Of a DNA stretch of 64,000 nt, positions 16,729-25,259 are shown piece by piece. The notes under the pieces were generated by a model, which was not told where the DNA came from, searched no databases, and saw only the letters and a program-made list of their open reading frames with translations. The DNA lies in assembly GCF_028290625.1 (NCBI RefSeq), contig NZ_JAQGJM010000019.1:103466-167465 (forward strand). Reading direction: 5' to 3'. Source of the stretch: Devosia sp. (GTDB lineage: Bacteria; Pseudomonadota; Alphaproteobacteria; Rhizobiales; Devosiaceae). The position numbers and the translations under genes were made by a program. Each line of letters opens with the position of its first letter. Position 1 is the first letter of the stretch.

Positions 16729-17595
16729 GTGCTGAGCGTCCAGGCAGCACCCGCCAAGGTCAATCTCGCGCTGCACGTAACCCGGCGGCGCGAGGACGGC
16801 TATCACGACCTCGAAAGTCTTGTCGTGTTCGCCGACGTGGCCGACGATATCGAAGCGCTGCCGGCCAAATCCGACACGCTGGTTATCACCGGCCCCTTCG
16901 CCAAGGCGCTGGGCAATGGCGATAACCTGATCACTCGCGCCGTTGCCGCTTTCCGCGCGCAATGGCCCGGAGCCGTCGAACAACCGCTGGCCATGACGTT
17001 GCGAAAGAACCTGCCGGTTGCCGCCGGAATTGGTGGTGGTTCCGCCGACGCCGCCGCTGCCCTGCGCCTGATGGTGAGCTTGTCGAACACGCCCATCCCC
17101 TTGCCTGAGCTGTCGGCACTGGCCCTGCGGCTGGGGGCCGATGTTCCGGCATGTCTGCTCTCGGTGCCGTTGGTGGCGCGCGGCGTTGGCGAAATCCTGT
17201 CGCCGCTGCCCGAATTTCCAACCCTGCATATCGTGCTGGTCAACCCGCTGGTGCCGGTCGCTACCGCCGATATCTTCCGGCGCCTGCGCGCTCACGACAA
17301 TTATACGCTGCCCGCCTTGCCTTCGCCGCTGACGCGCCCGGCCCAGCTCGGCATCTGGCTGGCCGAAACCCGCAATGACCTGCAGCCGCCGGCGATCAAG
17401 CTTGTTCCCGCGATTGGCGATCTGATTGAATTACTGGGCCTAACCCAGGGCTGCATCCTGGCCCGCATGTCGGGTTCCGGCGCCACGGTGTTTGGCCTCT
17501 TCGGCTCCAGCGGGCAGGCCCACCAAGCCGCACAGGTCATGCGCGCCGCCAATCCGGACCACTGGGTGGCGGCCGCGCCGCTGATTGTGCCGTAG
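16729..17595 (+). CDS. ispE: 4-diphosphocytidyl-2-C-methyl-D-erythritol kinase
   Basis: 288 residues with a GTG start 4 bases after the TPR stop. GHMP kinase: Ala-Pro-Ala-Lys-Val-Asn-Leu-Ala-Leu at the N-terminus, the ATP loop Pro-Val-Ala-Ala-Gly-Ile-Gly-Gly-Gly-Ser-Ala-Asp-Ala-Ala-Ala, and the C-terminal Met-Ser-Gly-Ser-Gly-Ala-Thr-Val-Phe-Gly. It phosphorylates CDP-methylerythritol in the non-mevalonate isoprenoid pathway. The same window holds ispH and a polyprenyl diphosphate synthase that use or finish this pathway. It is followed by a family A palindrome, perhaps a terminator. Confidence 0.96.
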   Translation: MLSVQAAPAKVNLALHVTRRREDGYHDLESLVVFADVADDIEALPAKSDTLVITGPFAKALGNGDNLITRAVAAFRAQWPGAVEQPLAMTLRKNLPVAAGIGGGSADAAAALRLMVSLSNTPIPLPELSALALRLGADVPACLLSVPLVARGVGEILSPLPEFPTLHIVLVNPLVPVATADIFRRLRAHDNYTLPALPSPLTRPAQLGIWLAETRNDLQPPAIKLVPAIGDLIELLGLTQGCILARMSGSGATVFGLFGSSGQAHQAAQVMRAANPDHWVAAAPLIVP

Positions 17596-17599
17596 ATTG

Positions 17600-17730
17600 T
17601 GCCACGCCCTCGTGGTTCGAGGCTCGCAAGAACTCGCACCTCACCATGAGGGCTACTTTGAAATCGAGCTCCCAGTAGTCCTCATGGTGAGGTGGGAGCG
17701 GAGCGACCCTCGAACCACGAGGGCGTGGCA
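17600..17730. repeat. Dispersed nested palindrome, family A, copy 2
   Basis: 131 bases with near-perfect terminal arms (TGCCACGCCCTCGTGGTTCG and its complement) and the inner CCTCACCATGAGG and CCTCATGGTGAGG units. It fills the gap between the convergent ispE and polyprenyl synthase genes, where it could act as a bidirectional terminator. Confidence 0.92.
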
Positions 17731-17736
17731 CGACGC

Positions 17737-18777
17737 CTAGTAAGCCCGGCGCACGCTGAATTCGACGACTTCGGCCAAGAGCGTTTTCATTTCCGACGCT
17801 GGCAATACCGCCAGCGCATCCACGGCCGCCCGCGCGTGGGCGTCGGCCCGCTCCAAGGTGCGCGTCAACGTGTTGTAGCGGCCCATGATGGTCACCACGT
17901 CGCGAACCTGCGCCTCGCTGGCGTCCGCATGGCCGAGTGCCGCCGAAATCAGCGCCTGCTCGGCAGGGGTGCCTTCGGCCAGGGCCAGAATTACCGGCAG
18001 CGTCATCTTGCCTTCGCGCAGGTCGTCGCCGGTATTCTTGCCCATGGCGCCGCTTTCGCCGCGATAATCGAGGACGTCATCGACCAGCTGGAACGCATTG
18101 CCCAGCTCAAGCCCATAGGCCTTGAGCGCCAGCCGTCCGGTATCGTCGGCGCCGCCCGCCATGGCGCCCACTTCGCAGGCTGCCTCAAACAGCGTCGCCG
18201 TCTTGGCGCGGATCACTTCGGCATAATCCTCGGGCGTGGTCGCCAAATCGCCGGTCTTGGCAAGCTGGAACACTTCGCCCTCGGCCATCGCCGCGGCGGC
18301 GGCTGCCAGCACACCGAGCGCCGCGATATCCTTGGTCTCGACCATCATCATGAAGGCTTGGCCGAGCAAAAAGTCGCCCACCAGCACGCTGGCCTGGTTA
18401 CCCCAGATCATCCGCGCTGCCGGCTTGCCGCGGCGCATGTCGCTCTCGTCCACCACGTCGTCGTGCAGCAGCGTGGCGTTGTGCATGAACTCGACCGCAG
18501 CCGCGAACTTGATCGCGCTGCCGACACCGCCGCCGAACAAGGCGGCCGCCGCCACCGTCAGCATCGGACGCAGCCGCTTGCCGCCGCTCTCGATCAGATA
18601 GCGCGCCAGCTCGGGCACCATTTCGACATGGGAATCGGCGCGCTCCAGGATCAGCGCATTGACCTTGGCCATATCGGGAGCCGTCGCCGTCAGCAGGCGC
18701 TCGATCGCGTTGGCGCTGGGAGCCTGTTTTGTTTGCGTCGCCACTGACACCGGCACATCATCCTCGTTTGACCGCAT
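17737..18777 (-). CDS. Polyprenyl (octaprenyl-type) diphosphate synthase
   Basis: 346 residues from the ATG at 18777; GTG codons 7 and 9 positions in are alternatives, one lying close behind GAGGAT. Both aspartate-rich motifs are intact: Leu-Leu-His-Asp-Asp-Val-Val-Asp-Glu-Ser-Asp-Met-Arg-Arg-Gly and Phe-Gln-Leu-Val-Asp-Asp-Val-Leu-Asp-Tyr. Gly-Gly-Lys-Arg-Leu-Arg-Pro-Met precedes the first. It builds the long isoprenoid chain for ubiquinone from farnesyl diphosphate and isopentenyl diphosphate. The product length cannot be read from sequence alone. Divergent from the TrmN6-like gene over 70 bases. Confidence 0.93.
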   Translation of the reverse strand: MRSNEDDVPVSVATQTKQAPSANAIERLLTATAPDMAKVNALILERADSHVEMVPELARYLIESGGKRLRPMLTVAAAALFGGGVGSAIKFAAAVEFMHNATLLHDDVVDESDMRRGKPAARMIWGNQASVLVGDFLLGQAFMMMVETKDIAALGVLAAAAAAMAEGEVFQLAKTGDLATTPEDYAEVIRAKTATLFEAACEVGAMAGGADDTGRLALKAYGLELGNAFQLVDDVLDYRGESGAMGKNTGDDLREGKMTLPVILALAEGTPAEQALISAALGHADASEAQVRDVVTIMGRYNTLTRTLERADAHARAAVDALAVLPASEMKTLLAEVVEFSVRRAY

Positions 18778-18847
18778 TCGGCAATTCTGGTTGAGCACCT
18801 TGTGCCCAGGCATGTAAACTGGCGCCAAACCGGCCATTTCGGATGCG

Positions 18848-19633
18848 ATGTCCCTAGACCAGCCAAACGTCTTTGTAAAACACCAAACGCTTACGCGCGA
18901 CGCCTTTTTGGGCGGCAGGATCACTGTGTCGCAGCCCCGCCACGGCTTTCGCGCCGGGCTGGACAGCGTACTGCTCGGCGCCGCCGTGGCGAGCGATAGC
19001 ACTGCATTGCTGGACCTCGGCTGCGGTGTCGGCACCGCCGGCCTCGTGGCGCTGGCGCACAACCCGGCGCTGGCCGCCACAATGGTCGATCAAAATTCCG
19101 ACATGCTGGCTTTGGCGAGGCTCAATGCCGAAGAGAACCATTTTGCCGCCCGCACCACGGTGATCGAGGTCGATGTCGCCGCCAAGGGCGCCGCCCGCCT
19201 CGCCGCCGGCTTGCGCGAGAACGCCTATTCCAGTGTCATCGCCAATCCGCCCTTCTTCGACAGCGCCGGGGGCACCCTCGCCAAGGACGGCGCCCGCGCT
19301 GATGCCCGGCATATGGGAGCGGAAAGCCTTGATCTCTGGGTGAAGACCGCCGCTGGGGCTGCCGCCGCGGGGGGCGAAGTCATTTTCATATATCCCGTCG
19401 AATCGCTGCCGCCGCTGCTGTCGGCCTTTGCCGCCCGCTTTGGTGCCATCACCATACTGCCGCTCAGCCCGCGCGCCGATGTCCCGGTCACCCGCGTGCT
19501 GCTGCGCGCCGTCAAGGGCTCCCGCGCGCCGCTGACCATGCTCTCCACCCGCGCCCTGCACGATGTCGAGGGGCGCGCCTTTACCCCGCAATTCGACGCA
19601 ATCTTGCGTGGGACGGCGCGGCTCGTCTGGTAA
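18848..19633 (+). CDS. TrmN6-like tRNA1(Val) (adenine-N6)-methyltransferase
   Basis: 261 residues. A class I methyltransferase with Leu-Asp-Leu-Gly-Cys-Gly-Val-Gly-Thr-Ala-Gly (AdoMet loop) and the catalytic Asn-Pro-Pro-Phe tetrad that marks N6-adenine methylases. The N-terminal Gly-Gly-Arg-Ile-Thr-Val-Ser-Gln-Pro-Arg-His-Gly-Phe-Arg-Ala-Gly-Leu-Asp is characteristic of the TrmN6/YfiC group that modifies A37 of tRNA1(Val). It is upstream of the S49 peptidase on the same strand. Some family members act on other RNAs or proteins, so the exact target is inferred. Confidence 0.88.
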   Translation: MSLDQPNVFVKHQTLTRDAFLGGRITVSQPRHGFRAGLDSVLLGAAVASDSTALLDLGCGVGTAGLVALAHNPALAATMVDQNSDMLALARLNAEENHFAARTTVIEVDVAAKGAARLAAGLRENAYSSVIANPPFFDSAGGTLAKDGARADARHMGAESLDLWVKTAAGAAAAGGEVIFIYPVESLPPLLSAFAARFGAITILPLSPRADVPVTRVLLRAVKGSRAPLTMLSTRALHDVEGRAFTPQFDAILRGTARLVW

Positions 19634-19681
19634 TTGGCCGCGATGCGCCCTAAATCTGGCCGCAGCAACATCGGAGCGGGC

Positions 19682-20527
19682 ATGGCGCAGACACCGGCAA
19701 AACGGGGCAATTGGTTCAAGCGCCTCATTGGGCGCGACAAGACCGTCATTCCCGTCATCCGCCTGCAGGGCGTCATCGCCGCCGACCAGCGTCAGGGCCG
19801 GCTCAACATTGCCAATGTGGCGCCACTGCTCGCCCGCGCCTTCGCCATCAAATCGGCGCCCGCCGTGGCCATCATTGTCAATTCTCCCGGCGGCTCGCCG
19901 GTACAGTCGCGGCTGATCTCCAAGCGCATCCGCGACCTGGCTAACGAGCACAACAAGCCGGTGCTGGTTTTCGTCGAGGATGCCGCGGCCTCGGGCGGCT
20001 ATTTCATCGCGGTCGCCGGTGATGAAATCTTCGCCGATCCATCCTCCATCGTCGGCTCGATCGGCGTCATCATGGCCGGCTTCGGCTTTGTCGACGCCAT
20101 CGGCAAGCTCGGCATCGAACGCCGCGTCCATACCGCCGGTCGCAATAAATCCACCCTCGATCCCTTCCAGCCCGAAAAGGCCGAGGACGTTGAGCGCATC
20201 AAAACCTTCGAATTGGACATCCACCAGGTGTTCATAGACCACGTCAAATCTCGCCGTGGTGCCAAGCTCAAAGGCGCCGACGATGCCCTGTTCACCGGCG
20301 AGTGGTGGACCGGCCTGCGCGGGCTCGACCTCGGCCTGATCGATGCCATCGGCGACGTGCATGAAGTGCTGCGTAGCCGCTATGGCAAGGACATCGTGCT
20401 CAAGCTGATCGAACCAAAGCGCGGCCTGATCAATTTTCCCCGCTTCGGCTTTTCCGCGCAAAGTCTGGTCGGGGACGTTTCCGCCAGCATCGAGGACCGC
20501 GCCGTCTGGGCGCGGCTGGGCCTCTAG
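19682..20527 (+). CDS. S49-family signal peptide peptidase (SppA/SohB-like)
   Basis: 281 residues from the ATG at 19682 with GGAG upstream. Compact S49 form: Val-Asn-Ser-Pro-Gly-Gly-Ser (oxyanion region), the nucleophile in Ala-Ala-Ala-Ser-Gly-Gly-Tyr-Phe, and a candidate Lys base 52 residues later in Gly-Arg-Asn-Lys-Ser-Thr. That spacing matches the 36 kDa SppA type in which both residues are on one chain. No strong N-terminal membrane helix is visible, so it may be cytoplasmic or peripheral. The small membrane protein gene starts directly after its stop. Confidence 0.92.
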   Translation: MAQTPAKRGNWFKRLIGRDKTVIPVIRLQGVIAADQRQGRLNIANVAPLLARAFAIKSAPAVAIIVNSPGGSPVQSRLISKRIRDLANEHNKPVLVFVEDAAASGGYFIAVAGDEIFADPSSIVGSIGVIMAGFGFVDAIGKLGIERRVHTAGRNKSTLDPFQPEKAEDVERIKTFELDIHQVFIDHVKSRRGAKLKGADDALFTGEWWTGLRGLDLGLIDAIGDVHEVLRSRYGKDIVLKLIEPKRGLINFPRFGFSAQSLVGDVSASIEDRAVWARLGL

Positions 20528-20752
20528 ATGACCGCAATTTTCATCCGCCTCGCCATCTATGTCGGCATCGCACTGATCATCTATCTCGGCGTCCGCAAGA
20601 TCTGGCGCGACTGGACCGGCACCTTCAAGAAGGACGAGGAGGAAGCCCGCCGCGTTCGCCGCGAACGTGATCTGCGCGAACGCGCCCAACCCGGCGTCAT
20701 CGATCTCAAGCGCGACAAGGACGGCACGTTCCGGCCAGGGGACAAGGAGTAG
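20528..20752 (+). CDS. Small single-pass membrane protein of unknown function
   Basis: 74 residues; the ATG follows the peptidase stop with no gap, so translation is likely coupled. One N-terminal membrane helix (about 4-21) is followed by a very charged tail rich in Arg, Lys, Glu and Asp (Lys-Lys-Asp-Glu-Glu-Glu-Ala-Arg-Arg-Val-Arg-Arg). No family recognised. The position between the S49 peptidase and glyQ suggests a membrane anchor or substrate of the peptidase, which is a guess. Confidence 0.8.
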   Translation: MTAIFIRLAIYVGIALIIYLGVRKIWRDWTGTFKKDEEEARRVRRERDLRERAQPGVIDLKRDKDGTFRPGDKE

Positions 20753-20829
20753 GGCAGGGGCCACAATGCCGATTGACCCCTCGCGGCCTCCCCACTAGGT
20801 TCCGGCCGACATTCAGCCGGACCTGACCC

Positions 20830-21753
20830 ATGACCGATCGCCCCTCCTATATGGACCCCCGGAACTCGTTCCAGGGCCTCATCCTGACGCTGCAGCAGTT
20901 CTGGGCGGAGCAGGGTTGTGTCATCCTGCAGCCCTACGACATGCAGATGGGCGCCGGCACGTTTCACACCGCCACCACCCTGCGCGCGCTTGGCCCCAAG
21001 CCGTGGAAGGCCGCCTATGTGCAGCCCAGCCGCCGCCCCAAGGATGGCCGCTATGGCGAAAATCCCAACCGGTTGCAGCACTATTACCAGTTCCAGGTCA
21101 TCCTGAAGCCGTCGCCGTCCGACATGCAGGAGCTGTACCTGCGCTCGCTGGCCGCCATTGGCCTCGATATCGCGCTGCATGACGTGCGCTTCGTCGAGGA
21201 CGATTGGGAAAGCCCGACGCTGGGCGCCTGGGGCCTCGGCTGGGAATGCTGGTGCGACGGCATGGAAGTCAGCCAGTTCACCTATTTCCAGCAAGTCGCG
21301 GGCTTTGAATGCTCCCCGGTCCCAGGCGAAATCACCTATGGGCTGGAACGCCTCGCCATGTATGTGCAGGGCGTCGAGAACGTCTACGACCTCAACTTCA
21401 ATGGCGGCACCGGCGACGACAAGGTCACCTATGGCGACGTGTTCCTGCAGAACGAGCAGGAATTCTCGAAGTACAATTTCGAGGCCGCCGATACCGACAT
21501 GCTGTTCCGCCACTTCAAGGATGCCGAGGACGAGTGCAAGGCCATCCTGCTCAAGGGCGCCGATGGCAACCGGCAGACCATGGCCGTCCCCGCCTATGAG
21601 CAGGTGATCAAGGCATCGCACAACTTCAATCTGCTCGATGCCCGCGGCGTCATCTCGGTTACCGAACGCCAGAGCTACATCCTGCGCATCCGCGACCTGG
21701 CCAAGGCGTGTGGTGCGGCGTGGTTGGAGACGGCTGGCGGTGGGGCTGAATAG
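20830..21753 (+). CDS. glyQ: Glycyl-tRNA synthetase alpha subunit
   Basis: 307 residues. The sequence is that of the bacterial alpha2-beta2 enzyme: [11 protein letters not shown] near the start, [21 protein letters not shown] and Tyr-Gly-Leu-Glu-Arg-Leu-Ala-Met-Tyr. It carries the class II catalytic domain that charges tRNA-Gly together with GlyS. glyS lies 5.7 kb downstream at 27417, separated by five other genes, unusual for subunits that are generally adjacent or nearly so. Confidence 0.98.
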   Translation: MTDRPSYMDPRNSFQGLILTLQQFWAEQGCVILQPYDMQMGAGTFHTATTLRALGPKPWKAAYVQPSRRPKDGRYGENPNRLQHYYQFQVILKPSPSDMQELYLRSLAAIGLDIALHDVRFVEDDWESPTLGAWGLGWECWCDGMEVSQFTYFQQVAGFECSPVPGEITYGLERLAMYVQGVENVYDLNFNGGTGDDKVTYGDVFLQNEQEFSKYNFEAADTDMLFRHFKDAEDECKAILLKGADGNRQTMAVPAYEQVIKASHNFNLLDARGVISVTERQSYILRIRDLAKACGAAWLETAGGGAE

Positions 21754-21866
21754 GGTACGCAACCGTACTCCTGTGGTAGCGCTCATGCAGGACGCTAAGT
21801 TATTGCAGTAGCATGTCGCCATGTTTGGCGACGTTGCTCATAATGTCGTCTTGGACGGAGACAAGA

Positions 21867-22487
21867 ATGGCAGTTAACTTGCTCGAGCCTGATCCGTTTA
21901 ATAAGGCATCGCTAGCGCCTGTTGGGGATGCAGCGGTAGTGCCAATCTATGCTGCTGTTGGATATGCATTACACCGTTGGGAAGGGTGCGAGACTAGTAT
22001 CGCAACCGTCTACTCTTCTCTTGTGAAGCCAAAAGGCGGGAATCATGTACTCATGCGTTCCTTTGGCACGATCACAGCGCCAAGCACGCGCCAGGAGATG
22101 ATCAAATACGCCAGCGAGGCCTACTTCGAACAACACGAGAATCCGGCGCTGTTGGCGGAACTTAAGGCCTTTTTGAAGCTCTATCAAAATGCTGGGCAGC
22201 GGAGAAATGATATCGCGCACGCGGTGGTGGAGGCGGAAGGGGCATACGCTATAATCGACAATAAGGCAGTGCCACTTCCCGATGAGTGGTTTCTGGTCCC
22301 ATCAATCTTCACGACAAAAAAGCGAGAAACTAGGATGAGAGGTCCCAAGTATCGGTTCTCCAGTCGAGAAATTAGACATTACGCTGATTGTTTCGAAGCC
22401 TTGGGCGAAAAGGCAGGAAAGCTGTCAACGGCAATTCGGAAATTTTACTCGTCGTTTCCAGAGAAGTATCAATCCGATTGGTCATGA
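21867..22487 (+). CDS. AT-rich orphan gene with HEPN-like RxxxxH motif
   Basis: 206 residues from the ATG at 21867, chosen for GGAG 7 bases upstream. The protein is mostly helical: an amphipathic segment around Trp38-Glu39, another near 93-108, then Arg-Asn-Asp-Ile-Ala-His at 113-118, which matches the RxxxxH active site of HEPN-fold ribonucleases. A basic region follows (Lys-Lys-Arg-Glu-Thr-Arg-Met-Arg). Base composition is visibly more AT-rich than the neighbours, with codons such as TTA, AAT and ATA that are rare in the window, suggesting recent transfer. No antitoxin-like partner is adjacent. Function unknown; an RNA-cleaving defence or stress role is only inferred. Confidence 0.75.
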   Translation: MAVNLLEPDPFNKASLAPVGDAAVVPIYAAVGYALHRWEGCETSIATVYSSLVKPKGGNHVLMRSFGTITAPSTRQEMIKYASEAYFEQHENPALLAELKAFLKLYQNAGQRRNDIAHAVVEAEGAYAIIDNKAVPLPDEWFLVPSIFTTKKRETRMRGPKYRFSSREIRHYADCFEALGEKAGKLSTAIRKFYSSFPEKYQSDWS

Positions 22488-22532
22488 GGATGGCAAGTCG
22501 AGCGTCGACAATCGCGCCACGGCGACAATCGG

Positions 22533-23468
22533 TTAGTTCAGCGCAATGCTCCCCGCGCTGCGCGAACTTGTCCGATACCGCTTCGGTGCCATCCCGATTG
22601 TGCGCTTGAACGCATTGCTGAACGCGCTTTCGGACGCATAGCCCAGCGTTCGAGCCAGCGCGGACACGGGCACTTCGCTGTCGCGCAGGTCGCGCTCGGC
22701 CAGCCGCATGCGCCAACCCAGCAGATAGGCCAGCGGCGCCACGCCAACTGCCGTCTTGAAGCGCAGCGCAAACGTCGTGCGCGACATTGCTACCGCCTTG
22801 GCCAGTTCGCCCAGCGTCCAGCTTCGGGCAGGATCGCCATGCATCAGCCGCAGCGCCGGGGCAATCCGCTCATCGCCCAGCGCCTTGAGCCAGCCCTCTT
22901 CCATCGGCTCGGCGCTCGCCAGATGCGCCCGCAGCGCCTGCACGAACATCAATTGCGCCAGTTGCGCGGTCGCCACCGCCGCACCCGGCCGGTCCACCGC
23001 CATCTCGCGCACAATCTGGTCGACCACCCAATTCAGCGCCACCGCTTCGGCCGAGACGCTGCGCACATGGATCATTGGCGGCAGCACGTCGAGCAGGATG
23101 CTTTGTCGCTTCGGATCGGCCGCCACATGCCCGCCGATCATGAGAAAATCCCGCCCGGCGTCGCGTGCGACAATCATGCCGGCCATTCCGTCCAACGTTG
23201 CCGTGGCCATTTCGGGCGTTAGCGTCCGCTCGCTGGTCAGGACGAACGAGCGGCTGCCATTGACCAGGATGACATCGCCAGTCGCCAGTCCAACCGGCGC
23301 CAGCCCGTCCATGATCACCCAACAGCGCCCCTCGGCCACTGCCATGAACTTGATTACGTCGGGTCGTTCGAAGCGTCGCGCCCAAGCCCCGCCGCCAACC
23401 AAGCTGCCCGAAAGCAAGCAGCGCGCATTGACCAGATCGAGAATTTCAGAAAGCGGATCGGAACTCAT
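22533..23468 (-). CDS. AraC-family transcriptional regulator (cupin N-domain)
   Basis: 311 residues from the ATG at 23468 (weak ribosome site; a GTG at 23492 would add eight residues). The N-terminal 190 residues form the cupin-type domain of AraC regulators (Val-Ile-Met-Asp-Gly-Leu-Ala-Pro-Val then Gly-Asp-Val-Ile-Leu-Val-Asn-Gly). The C-terminal 100 residues carry two helix-turn-helix units, ending with Leu-Gly-Tyr-Ala-Ser-Glu-Ser-Ala-Phe-Ser-Asn-Ala-Phe-Lys-Arg and Pro-Lys-Arg-Tyr-Arg. Divergent from the SDR gene at 23561 over 92 bases; it likely activates that gene in response to an aldehyde or ketone, as related pairs do. Confidence 0.9.
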   Translation of the reverse strand: MSSDPLSEILDLVNARCLLSGSLVGGGAWARRFERPDVIKFMAVAEGRCWVIMDGLAPVGLATGDVILVNGSRSFVLTSERTLTPEMATATLDGMAGMIVARDAGRDFLMIGGHVAADPKRQSILLDVLPPMIHVRSVSAEAVALNWVVDQIVREMAVDRPGAAVATAQLAQLMFVQALRAHLASAEPMEEGWLKALGDERIAPALRLMHGDPARSWTLGELAKAVAMSRTTFALRFKTAVGVAPLAYLLGWRMRLAERDLRDSEVPVSALARTLGYASESAFSNAFKRTIGMAPKRYRTSSRSAGSIALN

Positions 23469-23560
23469 TGCGTACGATCGCTCAAAAATCACGGACTTTC
23501 AAGCATTGGGAATCCGGGTGCTGAGGCATAGATCCTGCTGCGAAACGACAGGAGACCACA

Positions 23561-24532
23561 ATGTCCACTCTTCAAGCGCCCATCGGCTCGGGCTTCGGTG
23601 CCGCCACCACCGCCCAGGAAATCGTCGCCGGCACCGATCTGTCCGGCAAAATTGCTATCGTCACCGGCGGTTATGCAGGCATGGGGCTGGAAATTACCAA
23701 GGCGCTGACCGCTGCCGGCGCCACAGTCATCGTCCCCGCCCGCGATCGCGAAAAGGCGCAGCTTTCACTTGGCACCGTGCCCGGCGCCGAGCTGGAATCC
23801 CTTGACCTGATGGATGCCGCATCCATCGATGGCTTTGCCAGCCGCTTCCTCTCCTCCAACCGTCCGCTGCACATTCTAATCAACAATGCCGGCATCATGT
23901 ATCCGCCGCTGCAACGCGATGCGCGCGGCAATGAATCCCAGTTCTCGACCAACCATCTCGGCCACTTCCAGCTCACCGCCCGCCTGTGGCCGGCTCTACA
24001 GCGCGCCAATGGCGCCCGCGTCGTCTCGGTCTCCTCAATCGGCCACCACCACGCCAGCGTGGATTTCGATGACCCGAACTTCCTCACCCGCGCCTATGAT
24101 CGGGGCATCGCCTACGGCCAGTCCAAAACCGCCAATGCCCTGTTCGCGGTCGGCCTCGATGCCCGCGGTGCCGCCCATGGCGTGCGGGCCTTCGCCGTCC
24201 ATCCCGGTGGTGTCATCACCGATCTGGTGCGTTACATCTCGCCCGCCGATCTGCTGGCCTCCGGCTATGTCGATGCGCAGGGAAAGGCGATCATCGATCC
24301 GGCCCGCAATATGAAGACTGCCGCCCAAGGCGCCGCCACCAGCGTGTGGTGCGCCACCAGCTCGCAACTCGACTTCATGGGTGGCGTCTACTGCGAGGAT
24401 TGCGACCTCGCCGTTGCCACGGCCGCGGATTCCACAACCCTGCTAGGAGTCCGCCCCTGGGCCATCGATCCCGCCCTGGCCGATCGCCTCTGGACCCTGA
24501 GCGAAAGCCTCACCGGCGCGGCATTCCTCTAA
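23561..24532 (+). CDS. Short-chain dehydrogenase/reductase
   Basis: 323 residues, ATG at 23561 behind GGAG. Classical SDR features: Thr-Gly-Gly-Tyr-Ala-Gly-Met-Gly-Leu-Glu (cofactor loop), Asn-Asn-Ala-Gly-Ile-Met, Ser in Val-Val-Ser-Val-Ser-Ser-Ile-Gly, and the catalytic Tyr-Gly-Gln-Ser-Lys. The cofactor loop has Tyr-Ala-Gly in place of the usual Ser-Gly-Gly, seen in retinol dehydrogenase-like SDRs. A 34-residue N-terminal extension precedes the Rossmann fold. Likely reduces a small carbonyl compound in the cytoplasm; paired with the divergent AraC regulator. Confidence 0.88.
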   Translation: MSTLQAPIGSGFGAATTAQEIVAGTDLSGKIAIVTGGYAGMGLEITKALTAAGATVIVPARDREKAQLSLGTVPGAELESLDLMDAASIDGFASRFLSSNRPLHILINNAGIMYPPLQRDARGNESQFSTNHLGHFQLTARLWPALQRANGARVVSVSSIGHHHASVDFDDPNFLTRAYDRGIAYGQSKTANALFAVGLDARGAAHGVRAFAVHPGGVITDLVRYISPADLLASGYVDAQGKAIIDPARNMKTAAQGAATSVWCATSSQLDFMGGVYCEDCDLAVATAADSTTLLGVRPWAIDPALADRLWTLSESLTGAAFL

Positions 24533-24635
24533 CTCTTCCTCGATTTCTCGGTAGAATTGACCAAGCGGCAGAATTAATGCCGCCGCGGCAAGAATGGTGC
24601 GTGCCGAGGCCCCAAATCCCGTTGCTTCCCTTCGT

Positions 24636-24668
24636 CCCCAATGCCACTGTCCCGCCGGGGCATTGGGG
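24636..24668 (+). promoter_or_regulatory. Stem-loop in the lemA leader
   Basis: CCCCAATGCC (24636-24645) pairs perfectly with GGCATTGGGG (24659-24668), with a 13-base loop. It lies 29 bases before the LemA ATG. With no run of T after it, it is not a normal terminator; it may stabilise or regulate the message. Confidence 0.5.
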
Positions 24669-24697
24669 CGAGATTCCGCCTCGCATTGGAGGCGTTT

Positions 24698-25255
24698 ATG
24701 ACCATCTGGATTATTCTTGCTGTCGTCGTCGTCGCGGTCGTCTATGCCATCTCCATCTACAACAGCCTGGTCAAGAACCGGCAGTTGGTGCAGGAGGGAT
24801 GGTCGGGCATCGATGTGCAGCTCAAGCGCCGCACCGATCTCATCCCCAACCTTATGGAAGCCGTCAAAGGCTACATGTCGCACGAGCGCGATACGCTGCA
24901 GGCGGTGACCGATGCCCGCGTCAACGCGCAGAGCGCCGCCAATGCCAGCCCCGAGGAACGCGCCAAGGCCGAAGGCGCCCTGTCGGGCGCGCTGGGCCGC
25001 CTGATCGCGGTGGCCGAGGCCTATCCCGATCTCAAGGCCAGCACCAATTTCCTGGAATTCCAGCAGGCGCTGCAGACCATCGAAGACGAAATCCAGCTCT
25101 CGCGCCGCTACTACAATGGCGCCGTGCGCAACCTGAACACGACGGTGGAAAGCTTCCCGTCCAACCTGATCGCCAACAATTTCAAGTTCGAGAAGGCTGA
25201 GTATTTCGAGCTGGAAAACCCCGCCGATCGCGCCGTCCCGACCGTCAAGTTCTGA
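24698..25255 (+). CDS. LemA-family membrane protein
   Basis: 185 residues from the ATG at 24698 with a strong GGAGG. One N-terminal membrane helix (about 3-20) followed by a long helical bundle holding the LemA signature Gln-Glu-Gly-Trp-Ser-Gly-Ile-Asp-Val-Gln-Leu-Lys-Arg-Arg and Leu-Ile-Pro-Asn-Leu, then Glu-Asp-Glu-Ile-Gln-Leu-Ser-Arg-Arg-Tyr-Tyr-Asn near 130-145. LemA proteins are envelope proteins of unclear function. The next gene starts 4 bases later and encodes a DUF2207 protein, its usual partner, so the two form an operon. Confidence 0.95.
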   Translation: MTIWIILAVVVVAVVYAISIYNSLVKNRQLVQEGWSGIDVQLKRRTDLIPNLMEAVKGYMSHERDTLQAVTDARVNAQSAANASPEERAKAEGALSGALGRLIAVAEAYPDLKASTNFLEFQQALQTIEDEIQLSRRYYNGAVRNLNTTVESFPSNLIANNFKFEKAEYFELENPADRAVPTVKF

Positions 25256-25259
25256 CGCC

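Noticed and set aside
18854..20764. A 636-codon open frame antisense to the TrmN6-like and S49 peptidase genes
   Set aside because: Same cause; it spans two real genes and has no ribosome site or family signature.
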